This document shows positions 51,470-60,492 of a stretch of DNA of 64,000 nucleotides, piece after piece. Source of the DNA: Chitinophaga horti. Lineage in GTDB: Bacteria > Bacteroidota > Bacteroidia > Chitinophagales > Chitinophagaceae. The stretch spans positions 3,658,001 to 3,722,000 of the forward strand of contig NZ_CP107006.1 of NCBI RefSeq assembly GCF_022867795.2. The letters are read 5' to 3'. Below the pieces are notes generated by a model that worked only from the letters and a program-made list of their open reading frames with translations, was not told the origin of the DNA and ran no database searches. The position numbers and the translations under genes were made by a program. Position 1 is the first letter of the stretch. Each line of letters begins with the position of its first letter.

Positions 51470-54400
51470 ATGCAAATTAGCTTTAACATTTTTTGCAGCC
51501 GCCGCGCCATGCCCATACCTCAGGCGCAAACCCGGCACAATGATGTGGTTAAGCAACGTTTTCCACGTTCAACTAAAATCTTGTTAGCGATGAAGTTAAC
51601 ATTACTATTGATCACCGTCGCCCTGCTGAATGCCAGCGCCTCCGGCGTTGCGCAGTCTGTCAGTTTTTCCGGTACCAACGTACCGCTGCGCGCCGTGTTT
51701 GCCGCCATTAAAAAACAAACCGGGTATGTTGTTTTCTATGACAACGACTTGCTGAAAAGCAGCAAACCGGTAACGTTGCACATGAACGGTGTGAGTGTAA
51801 AAGACTTACTGGCTGCGTCTCTGCGCGACCAGAGCCTTGCTTACTCCATCACCGACAAAACGGTAACGATCCGTAAACATGCGCCCTACATCCTGCCCTT
51901 TACGCCCAACGTGGCACCTGCCGTGGTAAACATCACGGGTAAGGTGATCGATGATGAGGGGCAGTCGCTCCCTGGCGTAACGGTAGTGGTAAAGAACACA
52001 CAGAACGCTACGGTGACCAACGACAGCGGCATCTATCGCCTGCGCGGGGTGCCTAACGATGGGGTGATCGTATTCAGCTACATTGGTTTCGAAAGACAGG
52101 AAATACCCGTGGCAGGACAAAGCCGCGTAGACATTACCATGGCCAAGGCTGCGAATAGTGGCCTGGACGAAATTGTGGTAGTGGGATATGGTACGCAGAA
52201 GAAGAGCGACCTTACCGGCGCAGTAGCCTCTGTAAGCGGCGAGCAGATCACCAACCGTAAAACCACCCAGATATCCCAGGCACTGCAAGGTGCGATGCCG
52301 GGCGTAATGGTCACCAGGAGCAGCAATGCGCCGGGCGCCACGGCTTCTGTTCGTGTGCGTGGTATTACCACCATGAGTGATGAAGCAGCACCGCCGTTGA
52401 TTATTCTCGATGGTGTGCCGGTAGATGATATCAACTCTGTAAACCCGAACGACGTAGAATCTATTTCTGTATTGAAAGATGCGGCTTCTTCGTCTATCTA
52501 CGGTGCCCGTGCAGCTTCCGGCGTGGTGGTGATTACGACGAAACGTGCGAAGAGCGGACAGATGGCATTAGACTACACCTATGAATATGGCGTGGAGAAA
52601 CCTACCAAACTGCCCCAGTACGTGGATCCGCAGCGCTACATGCAGCTGGTGAACGAACTTCGTTGGAACGACAATGGTAATAACGCCAACGAATATCCAA
52701 CGTACACCAAAGATCTCGTCGACAATTATTATACACTCAATAAAGAGAATCCTGATCAGTACCCGGTAACCAACTTCCGCGACCTGATCCTGAAAGATGC
52801 GGCTCCCCGCCAGACCCACCTGCTCACGCTTTCCGGCGCCGGTAAAACATTGCGCAGCCGGGTGTCTTTGGGGTATGATAAATCAGAAGGATTGTATGAC
52901 CAGCGTGGCTACGAAAGGGTGACTGCGCGCGTGAACAACGACCTGTTCTTCAATAAATATATCAACGCCAGCGTAGACTTCAACTTCCGCCGCACAATGG
53001 TAGATCGTTCTACCGTGAAGGCAGATGGTTATGACGACGAGCCTTTTTACAAGATGGGCATCATGCCGGGCATTTATGCCGGGGAGTGGTCTGACGGCCG
53101 CCTGGCTTCCGGTAAAGACGGTGCTAACATCCTCGGTCAGCTGAAGTACGGTGGTTTTAAAAAGGAATGGTACAACCAGGCTGGCGCTAAAGTAGCGATA
53201 GACGTCATGCCGGTAGAAGGTTTAAAAGTATCGGCTGTCGTATCGCCTTTCCTGAACTTCGATAAAATAAAACGCTTCCAGAAGAGAGCCCCGTACACCG
53301 CATGGAACAACCCCGGAACGGTAGCCGGCTACCTCGAAGGATTGCCAGAAACGAAACTGGAAGAGAGCCGAAATGACAACTACCGTTATACCATCCAGTT
53401 CCTCGCTAACTACAACAAGAAGTTCGGTAAACACGACTTCGGCGTGCTGGCAGGTTACGAGTACTTCCGTGCCTTTAATGAAGGCCTGGGTGCTTCCCGC
53501 GGCCAATATGGCTTATCTAACTATCCTTACCTTAATCTCGGTCCGCTTGAGTTCAGGGATAACAGTGGTACTGCCAGTGAAAATGCCTACCGCTCTGTAT
53601 TCGGACGCGTATCCTACAGCTTCTCTGACAAATACCTGATCCAGGGTAACCTGCGGTACGACGCGTCTTCCCGTTTTGCTTCCGGCTATCGCTGGGGTGC
53701 CTTCCCGTCGGTTTCTGCAGGTTGGGTAGTAACGGGTGAAGAGTTTATGAAGAGCACCGAGAAATGGCTGTCGTTCCTGAAACTGCGCGCATCCTGGGGT
53801 TCCCTGGGTAATGAACGTATCAAGGGTAACTATCCCTACCAGGCAATCCTTTCCTTCGAAAACAGTTCGCTGTTTTACCAGGGCAACACCGTGGTATCGG
53901 GCCAGTCAGCGGCGCAGTGGCAGTACGCTATCCGCGACATTTCCTGGGAAACCACGGAGTCTTACAACTTTGGCGCAGACGTCAACTTCCTCAACAATCG
54001 TTTACGCGTTACGGCCGACTACTTCAAAAAGACCACCCGCGACATCCTGCTGGAGTTGGAGATTCCCGACTACATCGGCTTCGACAACCCGTTCCAGAAC
54101 ACAGGCCGGATGTATACGAACGGTTGGGAGTTACAAGCTAACTGGAACGATCGTGTAGGCGATTTCAGTTACAGCATTTCCGCTAACCTGTCCGACTTCC
54201 GGTCCAAGATGGGCAACCTGGGCGGCACAGAATTTATCGGCGACCAGATCAAGATCGAAGGCAGTGAGTTTAACGAGTGGTATGGTTACGTTTCAGAAGG
54301 CCTGTTCCAGACGGCGGCCGACGTGGCCAAATCGCCGGTAACTGCCGCTACCGTAAAAGCAGGCGACGTGAAGTACCGCGACATCAGTGGCCCGAACGGT

Positions 54401-54943
54401 GTACCTGATGGTAAAATTTCGCCTGAATACGACCGTGTGCTGCTTGGAGGTTCATTGCCCCGTTACATGTACGGCGGCTCCATCAGCGCAGGTTATAAAA
54501 ACATCGACCTGAGCATCTTTGTGCAGGGCGTTGGTAAAAGGAATGTGCGCCTTACGCCTGACATGATACAACCGCTGCGCGAGAACTTCGGCAACTTCCC
54601 TACCGTGATCGACGGCAGCAGCTGGAGCGCTTATAAAACAGAGGCGCAGAACCTGGCAGCCCGCTATCCGCGCTTCACCAATACATCAGCAGGTAACAAC
54701 TATGCAATGTCCGACTTCTGGATGTTTAACGGTCGCTACTTCCGTTTAAAGAACGTGAGCCTGGGTTATAACCTGCCGCGCGAACTGGTGAACAAAGTGC
54801 ATATGCAGAACCTGCGTGTGTACGCTACTGCCACCGACCTGTTTACACTGAACAAGTATCCTAAAGGTTGGGACCCTGAGCAAAGCAATCTTACTTATCC
54901 CATCACCACCGGTTTTGTTATCGGTGCATCTGTTAAATTCTAA
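51470..54943 (+). CDS. SusC/RagA TonB-dependent transporter with STN signalling domain
   Basis: 1157 residues from ATG 51470 (an in-frame start at 51362 is less typical). After a long basic leader and a signal segment (LTLLLITVALLNASASGVAQ) come an STN domain (VPLRAVFAAIKKQTGYVVFY, then VSVKDLLAASLRDQSL), a carboxypeptidase-D-like domain (VNITGKVIDDEGQSLPGVTV), TonB box region (LDEIVVVGYGTQKKSDLTGA), plug with DAASSSIYGARAASGVVVIT, and a barrel ending TGFVIGASVKF. The STN domain and the upstream sigma/FecR genes show a substrate-sensing transporter that induces its own locus. Confidence 0.96.
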   Translation: MQISFNIFCSRRAMPIPQAQTRHNDVVKQRFPRSTKILLAMKLTLLLITVALLNASASGVAQSVSFSGTNVPLRAVFAAIKKQTGYVVFYDNDLLKSSKPVTLHMNGVSVKDLLAASLRDQSLAYSITDKTVTIRKHAPYILPFTPNVAPAVVNITGKVIDDEGQSLPGVTVVVKNTQNATVTNDSGIYRLRGVPNDGVIVFSYIGFERQEIPVAGQSRVDITMAKAANSGLDEIVVVGYGTQKKSDLTGAVASVSGEQITNRKTTQISQALQGAMPGVMVTRSSNAPGATASVRVRGITTMSDEAAPPLIILDGVPVDDINSVNPNDVESISVLKDAASSSIYGARAASGVVVITTKRAKSGQMALDYTYEYGVEKPTKLPQYVDPQRYMQLVNELRWNDNGNNANEYPTYTKDLVDNYYTLNKENPDQYPVTNFRDLILKDAAPRQTHLLTLSGAGKTLRSRVSLGYDKSEGLYDQRGYERVTARVNNDLFFNKYINASVDFNFRRTMVDRSTVKADGYDDEPFYKMGIMPGIYAGEWSDGRLASGKDGANILGQLKYGGFKKEWYNQAGAKVAIDVMPVEGLKVSAVVSPFLNFDKIKRFQKRAPYTAWNNPGTVAGYLEGLPETKLEESRNDNYRYTIQFLANYNKKFGKHDFGVLAGYEYFRAFNEGLGASRGQYGLSNYPYLNLGPLEFRDNSGTASENAYRSVFGRVSYSFSDKYLIQGNLRYDASSRFASGYRWGAFPSVSAGWVVTGEEFMKSTEKWLSFLKLRASWGSLGNERIKGNYPYQAILSFENSSLFYQGNTVVSGQSAAQWQYAIRDISWETTESYNFGADVNFLNNRLRVTADYFKKTTRDILLELEIPDYIGFDNPFQNTGRMYTNGWELQANWNDRVGDFSYSISANLSDFRSKMGNLGGTEFIGDQIKIEGSEFNEWYGYVSEGLFQTAADVAKSPVTAATVKAGDVKYRDISGPNGVPDGKISPEYDRVLLGGSLPRYMYGGSISAGYKNIDLSIFVQGVGKRNVRLTPDMIQPLRENFGNFPTVIDGSSWSAYKTEAQNLAARYPRFTNTSAGNNYAMSDFWMFNGRYFRLKNVSLGYNLPRELVNKVHMQNLRVYATATDLFTLNKYPKGWDPEQSNLTYPITTGFVIGASVKF

Positions 54944-54954
54944 AACAGCGCCAC

Positions 54955-56664
54955 ATGAAACTGATCAAACTGAAACCTGTATATAATATGTTTGCGGCCG
55001 GCGCACTGGCTGTAAGCCTGGCCGCCTGTGGCTCTCTCGACCTCAACCCACTGTCTGACGGCTCCAGCGAGACCTGGAACTCGAACGCGGCGGAAATTGA
55101 GATGTCGCTCAACGGCCTGTACAAAGAAGTGTTCTGGAAAGAAGACAGCGATGAATGGACCGACGATTTCATTTACCGCGATGCGGTGACGCCCATCACT
55201 GGTGCTACTATCAATGGTGAAACAGACTTCGTGAAAGATTGGTGGAAAGACACCTACAAAGCCATTGCCCGTGCCAATGCGGTGATTGAAAGTGTGGACC
55301 GTGCGGCCAGTGTTTTAACTGCGGAGCAGATCAGCCGTTATTCTGCCGAAGCTCGTTTTGCCCGTGCCTGTTTTTATTCAAGATTATTGTCGCACTACGG
55401 CAACATCGTGTACACCGAAAAAGCGCTGGACATTGAGCAGGCCCTCGCATTGAAACAGGTGCCTGCTTCCGAAGTGCTGCCTAAAATTTATGCCGACTTT
55501 GACAGTGCGGCGCTTCACCTGAAAGCCACCTTCGGCTCCAATGAACTGAAGCGTGCCAGCAAAGGTGCCGCCTACGCGATGAAGGCCCGTATCGCCATCC
55601 AGATGGGCGATATGACCACTACCCGCGATGCTGCCCAGTCCTGCATGACGCTTAACCTTTATAAATTACATACCAGCTTCCCCGACCTGTTCCTTTCTAA
55701 AACAAAGAACTCGCAGGAAAGCATCTTTGCACTGCCACGCTCTATTGCGTTAAAAGTAGTGCAGGGCGACTGCCAGAACTTTGTACCGAGAAATGCCGGC
55801 GGCTGGGCGGCCAAAGACCCTTCCTGGGACCTGTTGTTCTCGTTCCTTTGTAAGGACGGGCTGCCTGTCGACGAATCGCCGCTGTTCAATCCACGCAAAC
55901 CGTTCGACAACCGCGACCCTCGTTGCGCAGCAACCATCGTTCCGCATGGTACGGCGCACCTGGGTTTTGTGTATGAACCACATCCCGATTCATTAAAAAC
56001 ATTGCAAACCACTACCGGCAGGCAGGTGACCAATAACGACACACGCTCTGTAGCGCAATACGCGTCGTTTAACGGCCTTGTGTTCAAGAAAGGCATCGAT
56101 GGCGACTGGCTGCTTAACTCGTGGCAGGTGGAGCCGGATAAGATCATTATCCGTTATGCAGACGTGCTGCTGATGTACGCCGAAGCCAGGATCGAACTGG
56201 GCGAGATCGACCAAACTGTTCTCGACGCCATTAATCAGGTACGGGCGAGGGCTTACGGCGTAGCCTACACGAATACGGCTGCTTATCCTGCCGTAGTAAC
56301 TACTGACCCTGCGCAACTGCGCACCATTGTACGTACAGAACGCAGGATGGAGTTTGCCCTGGAAGGCAATCGCTATGCGGATATCATCCGCTGGAAGATC
56401 GCCGGCAAAGTGTTAAACCAGCCTAATTATGGCATGCTGGACCCGGCAGACCTGCGGGCGAAAGTGGTGCAACCCGGACTGTGGTTCTTCCCAGGCACGC
56501 CAGCCATTGATGAAAATGGCACGCCCGACTTTACACCCATGTTTACTGCCGGCCTGATCAAACAAGTAGCGCTGCGCAAATTCGACGAAACAAGACAATA
56601 CCTCTGGCCTATTCCATCCACCGAAGTACTGGCCAGCGGTCTGGACCAAAACGACAACTACTAG
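54955..56664 (+). CDS. SusD/RagB family surface lipoprotein
   Basis: 569 residues with lipobox (LAACGSLDLNPLSDGSS, Cys24), SusD helices (SAEARFARACFYSRLLSHYG, SKGAAYAMKARIAIQMGDM) and the RagB C-terminal segment (RTERRMEFALEGNRYADIIR, LWPIPSTEVLASG). Partner of the SusC 11 bases upstream. It binds the nutrient at the surface. Genes downstream start within 4 bases or fewer, so the locus is one tight transcript. Confidence 0.95.
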   Translation: MKLIKLKPVYNMFAAGALAVSLAACGSLDLNPLSDGSSETWNSNAAEIEMSLNGLYKEVFWKEDSDEWTDDFIYRDAVTPITGATINGETDFVKDWWKDTYKAIARANAVIESVDRAASVLTAEQISRYSAEARFARACFYSRLLSHYGNIVYTEKALDIEQALALKQVPASEVLPKIYADFDSAALHLKATFGSNELKRASKGAAYAMKARIAIQMGDMTTTRDAAQSCMTLNLYKLHTSFPDLFLSKTKNSQESIFALPRSIALKVVQGDCQNFVPRNAGGWAAKDPSWDLLFSFLCKDGLPVDESPLFNPRKPFDNRDPRCAATIVPHGTAHLGFVYEPHPDSLKTLQTTTGRQVTNNDTRSVAQYASFNGLVFKKGIDGDWLLNSWQVEPDKIIIRYADVLLMYAEARIELGEIDQTVLDAINQVRARAYGVAYTNTAAYPAVVTTDPAQLRTIVRTERRMEFALEGNRYADIIRWKIAGKVLNQPNYGMLDPADLRAKVVQPGLWFFPGTPAIDENGTPDFTPMFTAGLIKQVALRKFDETRQYLWPIPSTEVLASGLDQNDNY

Positions 56665-56667
56665 CAA

Positions 56668-59121
56668 ATGCAGAAACTATCCTTTTCTATACTCTTTTTA
56701 GGTTTATTCATTAACATGCGCGATGCGGCCGGTCAAATGGCCGCACCGCGCAACTTCAGCGGCGTATACCCGAAGCTGGCCATGTACAACAAGGAAGGCG
56801 AATGTGGTACCGGCGCGGTAGTGCCCTGGGCGGGCAACCTGTGGGTGATTACTTACGGCCCTCACCTGCCCTACGGCTCGTCCGACAAACTGTATGAAAT
56901 AAACCCGCAGCTGCAGCAAACCGTGCGCAGTGAAAGTATTGGTGGTACTCCCGCCAACCGCATGATACATCCTGAAAGTAAACAACTGTTCATCGGCCCC
57001 TACGCCATCGACGACAAAGGGCAGGTGCGCACCATTCCTTACACCGAGATGCAGGGCCGCCATACCGGCAATGCGCGTCACCTCACCGATCCTTCCGGCA
57101 AGATCTATTACGGTACCATGGAAGAAGGTTTTTACGAAGTAGACGTGCATACGCTGGAGCCAAAGCAGCTTTATCCCGACAGGAATAAGAACGGTAAAGT
57201 GATTACTGATCCTACTTCTCCCGTGAAAGATCTACTGCCTGGCGCACATGGTAAAGGGCTGTATTCCGGACAGGGGGTCATGATCTATTCCAACAACGGA
57301 GAGCCTACGAAAGAGGCAGAGAAGAAATACGATATCCAATCCGGCGTGCTGGCCGAGTGGGACGGTAAAGACTGGAAAGTGGTTCGCCGCAACCAATTCG
57401 TAGAAGTGACGGGGCCGGGCGGTATTAACGGCAATGCGAATCCTGCCACCGATCCGATCTGGGCAACTGGCTGGGACCATAAATCAGTACTGTTAGGCTT
57501 ACGCCAGAACGGTGGATGGCAGTTCTTCCGGTTACCGAAAGCCAGTCACAGTTACGACGGCGCACATGGCTGGAACACAGAGTGGCCTCGCATCCGCAAC
57601 GTCGGCACCAATTCGCAACCCGATTACCTGATGACCATGCACGGCATGTTCTGGCGTTTCCCTGGTACATTTAGTGCTGACAATACTGTGGGTATTCGTC
57701 CGCGTAGTGCTTACCTGCGTGTGGTGGGCGACTTCACCCGGTGGAACGATCAGCTGGTATTCGGTTGTGACGATTCTGCCCAGAAAGAGTTTTTGAACAA
57801 ACGTAAAGCGAAAGGTAATATCGAAGGTCCGGGCCAGTCGAACTCAAACCTGTGGTTCACCTCCCTGCAACTGCCCGATCAACTGGGGCCGGTAACTGCC
57901 GAAGGCGCGGTATGGATCAGGGAAGATGTAAAAGCGAACGAGTACTCCGAACCCTTCCTGTTCGCAGGCTGGCCGGTACGTTCGGCCTGGTTACAGAACA
58001 ATGGTCGCGAGGCGGCTACATTCACCTTCGAAACCGATAATGGAGAAGTAGTAAAAACACTGAACCTGCCTGCCGGCAAAGCAGCGCAGCTCGAGTTTGA
58101 CAACACCGCGAAAGGTGAATGGATCAAGGCGAAGAGTAATAAGGCCACCAATGCAACACTACATTTCTCTTATAAAGGCAAAGATGCCCGTAATACTCAA
58201 CCTGCAGCCCTGTTTAATGGTTTAGCGAAAGTAACTTCCGCTAAAGTAAACGGCGGCCTCATTTACGGGCTGGGCAATGATCGCCGTACGATGGGCATGA
58301 ATGCGCTGAGCTACAACGGTGCACAGTCTACCGAAAACGGTTACTACGAACTCACCGATGATATGGAACTGGTGAAACGTACAGACGATACCACCAGCGC
58401 CTTCATCCGCGATCGTTTTGCGATACCGAAGAACGCGGTAACCGTGGATGCCGCTTCCGTACTTGTAATAGACGATGCAGGCCGCCGCTGGCGCCTGCCA
58501 ATGGGCAATGATGCGTTTACGCCGCTCACCCATAACGCCGCACTGCGCGTATGCCGCGAAGTAGCAACCGAGCGTGACCTGTTTAACTGTCACGGTACGT
58601 TCTACGAACTGCCTGCTGAAAATGCTGATGGCTATGCGAAGATCCGCCCCGTGGCTTCTCACAATTATCGTATCAACGATTACGCTTCTTACCGTGGACT
58701 GCTGGTACTGACGGGTTTAGACCCGAACGCCAAAGCCGGTGAACACATCATCGTATCAAACGATAAGAAAGCGGCCGTATGGGCTGGGGTGATCGACGAC
58801 CTGTGGAAGTTAGGTAAACCGACTGGGCGTGGCGGCCCGTGGAAGAACAGTGCGGTGAAAGCCGGTGTAGCTTCCGACCCTTACCTGGTGGGCTTCTACG
58901 ATCAGCGCAACCTTGCCTTATCGCATACTGCTGCCGGTGCCGTTACTTTTACCATTGAAGCAGATCCGGTGGGTACGGGCGTTTGGATGCCTTATCTCGA
59001 AGTGAAAGTTGCACCCGGCCAAACCTACCAGCACACGTTGCCTGCGGGCTTCGAGGCCAGGTGGGTACGCGTAAAGGCTGATAAAGATTGTACAGCGACT
59101 TGCTGGCTTACGTATAAATAA
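56668..59121 (+). CDS. Large secreted protein of unknown function, possible beta-propeller
   Basis: 817 residues with an N-terminal signal-like segment (LSFSILFLGLFINMRDAAGQ). The first about 400 residues have repeated W/Y-G and D-G strand motifs (GNLWVITYGPHLPYGSSDKL, GKIYYGTMEEGFYEVD, GVLAEWDGKDWKVVRR, YLMTMHGMFWRFPG), suggesting a beta-propeller. The later part is beta-sandwich-like (FTFETDNGEVVKTLNLPAGK). No glycosidase or lyase motif is recognised. The locus position suggests it binds or processes the imported compound. Confidence 0.72.
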   Translation: MQKLSFSILFLGLFINMRDAAGQMAAPRNFSGVYPKLAMYNKEGECGTGAVVPWAGNLWVITYGPHLPYGSSDKLYEINPQLQQTVRSESIGGTPANRMIHPESKQLFIGPYAIDDKGQVRTIPYTEMQGRHTGNARHLTDPSGKIYYGTMEEGFYEVDVHTLEPKQLYPDRNKNGKVITDPTSPVKDLLPGAHGKGLYSGQGVMIYSNNGEPTKEAEKKYDIQSGVLAEWDGKDWKVVRRNQFVEVTGPGGINGNANPATDPIWATGWDHKSVLLGLRQNGGWQFFRLPKASHSYDGAHGWNTEWPRIRNVGTNSQPDYLMTMHGMFWRFPGTFSADNTVGIRPRSAYLRVVGDFTRWNDQLVFGCDDSAQKEFLNKRKAKGNIEGPGQSNSNLWFTSLQLPDQLGPVTAEGAVWIREDVKANEYSEPFLFAGWPVRSAWLQNNGREAATFTFETDNGEVVKTLNLPAGKAAQLEFDNTAKGEWIKAKSNKATNATLHFSYKGKDARNTQPAALFNGLAKVTSAKVNGGLIYGLGNDRRTMGMNALSYNGAQSTENGYYELTDDMELVKRTDDTTSAFIRDRFAIPKNAVTVDAASVLVIDDAGRRWRLPMGNDAFTPLTHNAALRVCREVATERDLFNCHGTFYELPAENADGYAKIRPVASHNYRINDYASYRGLLVLTGLDPNAKAGEHIIVSNDKKAAVWAGVIDDLWKLGKPTGRGGPWKNSAVKAGVASDPYLVGFYDQRNLALSHTAAGAVTFTIEADPVGTGVWMPYLEVKVAPGQTYQHTLPAGFEARWVRVKADKDCTATCWLTYK

Positions 59122-59123
59122 TC

Positions 59124-60491
59124 ATGACCCGGTATTTGATCCATGTTCAATTAATACTTCTAACCTTGTGCGCGGGCGCTGCCTTCGCGGGTGGTGGCCT
59201 GCGCATAAATGGTATGGATGCTCATGCGGTGCCCGGTATTGACGCGGTGGTGGCTGCGGATGCGGTGCCTGGTGTTTACGCAGTGGTTGCTGCGGATGCG
59301 GCGCCTGGTATTGACGCGGTGGTTGCTGCGGATGCGGCGCCTGGTGTTAACGCGGTGGTTGCTGCTCATCCGGTGCCCGGTATTGACGCGGTGGTGGCTG
59401 CGGATGCCATGCCGGGTGTTGGTGCCCTGTGGCAGGTGCGTGCGACATCCGACCTTAGCGATTCGCTTCGTACCAAAAGCTACACCATACGCCTGCACGA
59501 CACTATCTCCTTTGAACTGAAGCTCGTGCTCGACGCGCAGGAGAAACCACTGTATTACTATCGCAACATCTTCACACCAGTATGTCTGACCGGTGAGTGT
59601 AAGCCGGTCTACATCAATCTCTATTGGGATTTGCTCGGCAATTATCAGCGCTTCGATTTCCCTCCGGGAGAGATACTGACCAAGGCAGATCACAAGCCCT
59701 TCAAGCAGGAGGATTACGAAAAGCTGCAAGGCATCCTCGCGAACCCTGGCTCTATTTTCGGCGAACTGCTAATCACCGACCTCACCGCACCAGGCACAGA
59801 AAACCTTTCTGACTCGGCGGATGGTAAAACAGGCGCTACGCCGAAGAAGCTTAAATCCGAAGTGATTGAAGGCGCGGTGTATACCTGCTTTACGTTGTGG
59901 CATCTTGCGAATGGTGCGGTGAAACAGGAGATGGAAAAGATTACCGCGCAGTATGAAAGTCCGGCGCTGTTGCATCGGTTTATGCAGCCGGGCAATCATC
60001 ACTACCAGTATTGGGCGATGGAGCGGGTGATTAATCCCAAAGGCATCGTGCGCAAAGGATTTGAGCAGGACGTGCAGCAGGTGATGACAGGCGACAACCT
60101 GTTCACCGCCCGTCATGCTTTACAAAAAGTAGCTCCTGCTTTCTTTTCGGGAGATGCGATGCAGCGATGGTTATGGGGCTGGTATCTAAAGGCATCCTAC
60201 CCTTTGCAGAATGCGATCTTAAAGAAACTAACAGAAGTAACACTGGGCGATACATTAAGCGGGAAACTGGCCGGAGTGCTGACAGCATCGAATAACGAGC
60301 AGTTTAAACTGATGCTCGCTGCATTGGCTGCACAACGACAGTTATCTCCCAAAACCCAACTGCAACTGGCGAAGCATCTCCAGGACCCTGGTCCGGGCGA
60401 TGCCGCCAGTATTCACGCGGTATTGAAGCGATTCAAACCTTCCGCCGAAGTAAAAACCCAGATACAGCAATACGAAAAAAACACGCTTTGA
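59124..60491 (+). CDS. Secreted protein with N-terminal 12-residue tandem repeats
   Basis: 455 residues with a signal peptide (LILLTLCAGAAFAGGG). Residues 34-101 are six tandem units of D-A-x-PG-I/V-x-A-V-V-A-A, encoded by a 36-base minisatellite. The rest is unlike the repeats: YTIRLHDTISFELKLVLDAQ, VCLTGECKPVYINLYWDLLG with a Cys pair, then a Lys-rich helical C-terminal half (ALAAQRQLSPKTQLQLAKHL). The C-E-C motif could bind a metal or heme-like group, or form a disulfide. Family unknown. It starts 2 bases after the previous stop and ends 1 base before the FAD oxidoreductase start. Confidence 0.7.
   Translation: MTRYLIHVQLILLTLCAGAAFAGGGLRINGMDAHAVPGIDAVVAADAVPGVYAVVAADAAPGIDAVVAADAAPGVNAVVAAHPVPGIDAVVAADAMPGVGALWQVRATSDLSDSLRTKSYTIRLHDTISFELKLVLDAQEKPLYYYRNIFTPVCLTGECKPVYINLYWDLLGNYQRFDFPPGEILTKADHKPFKQEDYEKLQGILANPGSIFGELLITDLTAPGTENLSDSADGKTGATPKKLKSEVIEGAVYTCFTLWHLANGAVKQEMEKITAQYESPALLHRFMQPGNHHYQYWAMERVINPKGIVRKGFEQDVQQVMTGDNLFTARHALQKVAPAFFSGDAMQRWLWGWYLKASYPLQNAILKKLTEVTLGDTLSGKLAGVLTASNNEQFKLMLAALAAQRQLSPKTQLQLAKHLQDPGPGDAASIHAVLKRFKPSAEVKTQIQQYEKNTL
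59223..59426 (+). repeat. In-frame 36-base minisatellite, about six copies
   Basis: Copies of a 36-base unit (GCGGATGCGGTGCCTGG plus GTnTTTACGCGGTGGTTGCT-like) inside the 455-residue secreted protein gene. Units differ by point changes (D/Y/N/G at one position, I/V at another), so the array is not freshly amplified. A multiple of three keeps the frame when copy number changes. Confidence 0.85.
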
Positions 60492-60492
60492 T

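Noticed and set aside
59223..59426. CRISPR-like array
   Set aside because: Units are contiguous, coding and of equal 36-base period with no spacers; it is a minisatellite in a gene.
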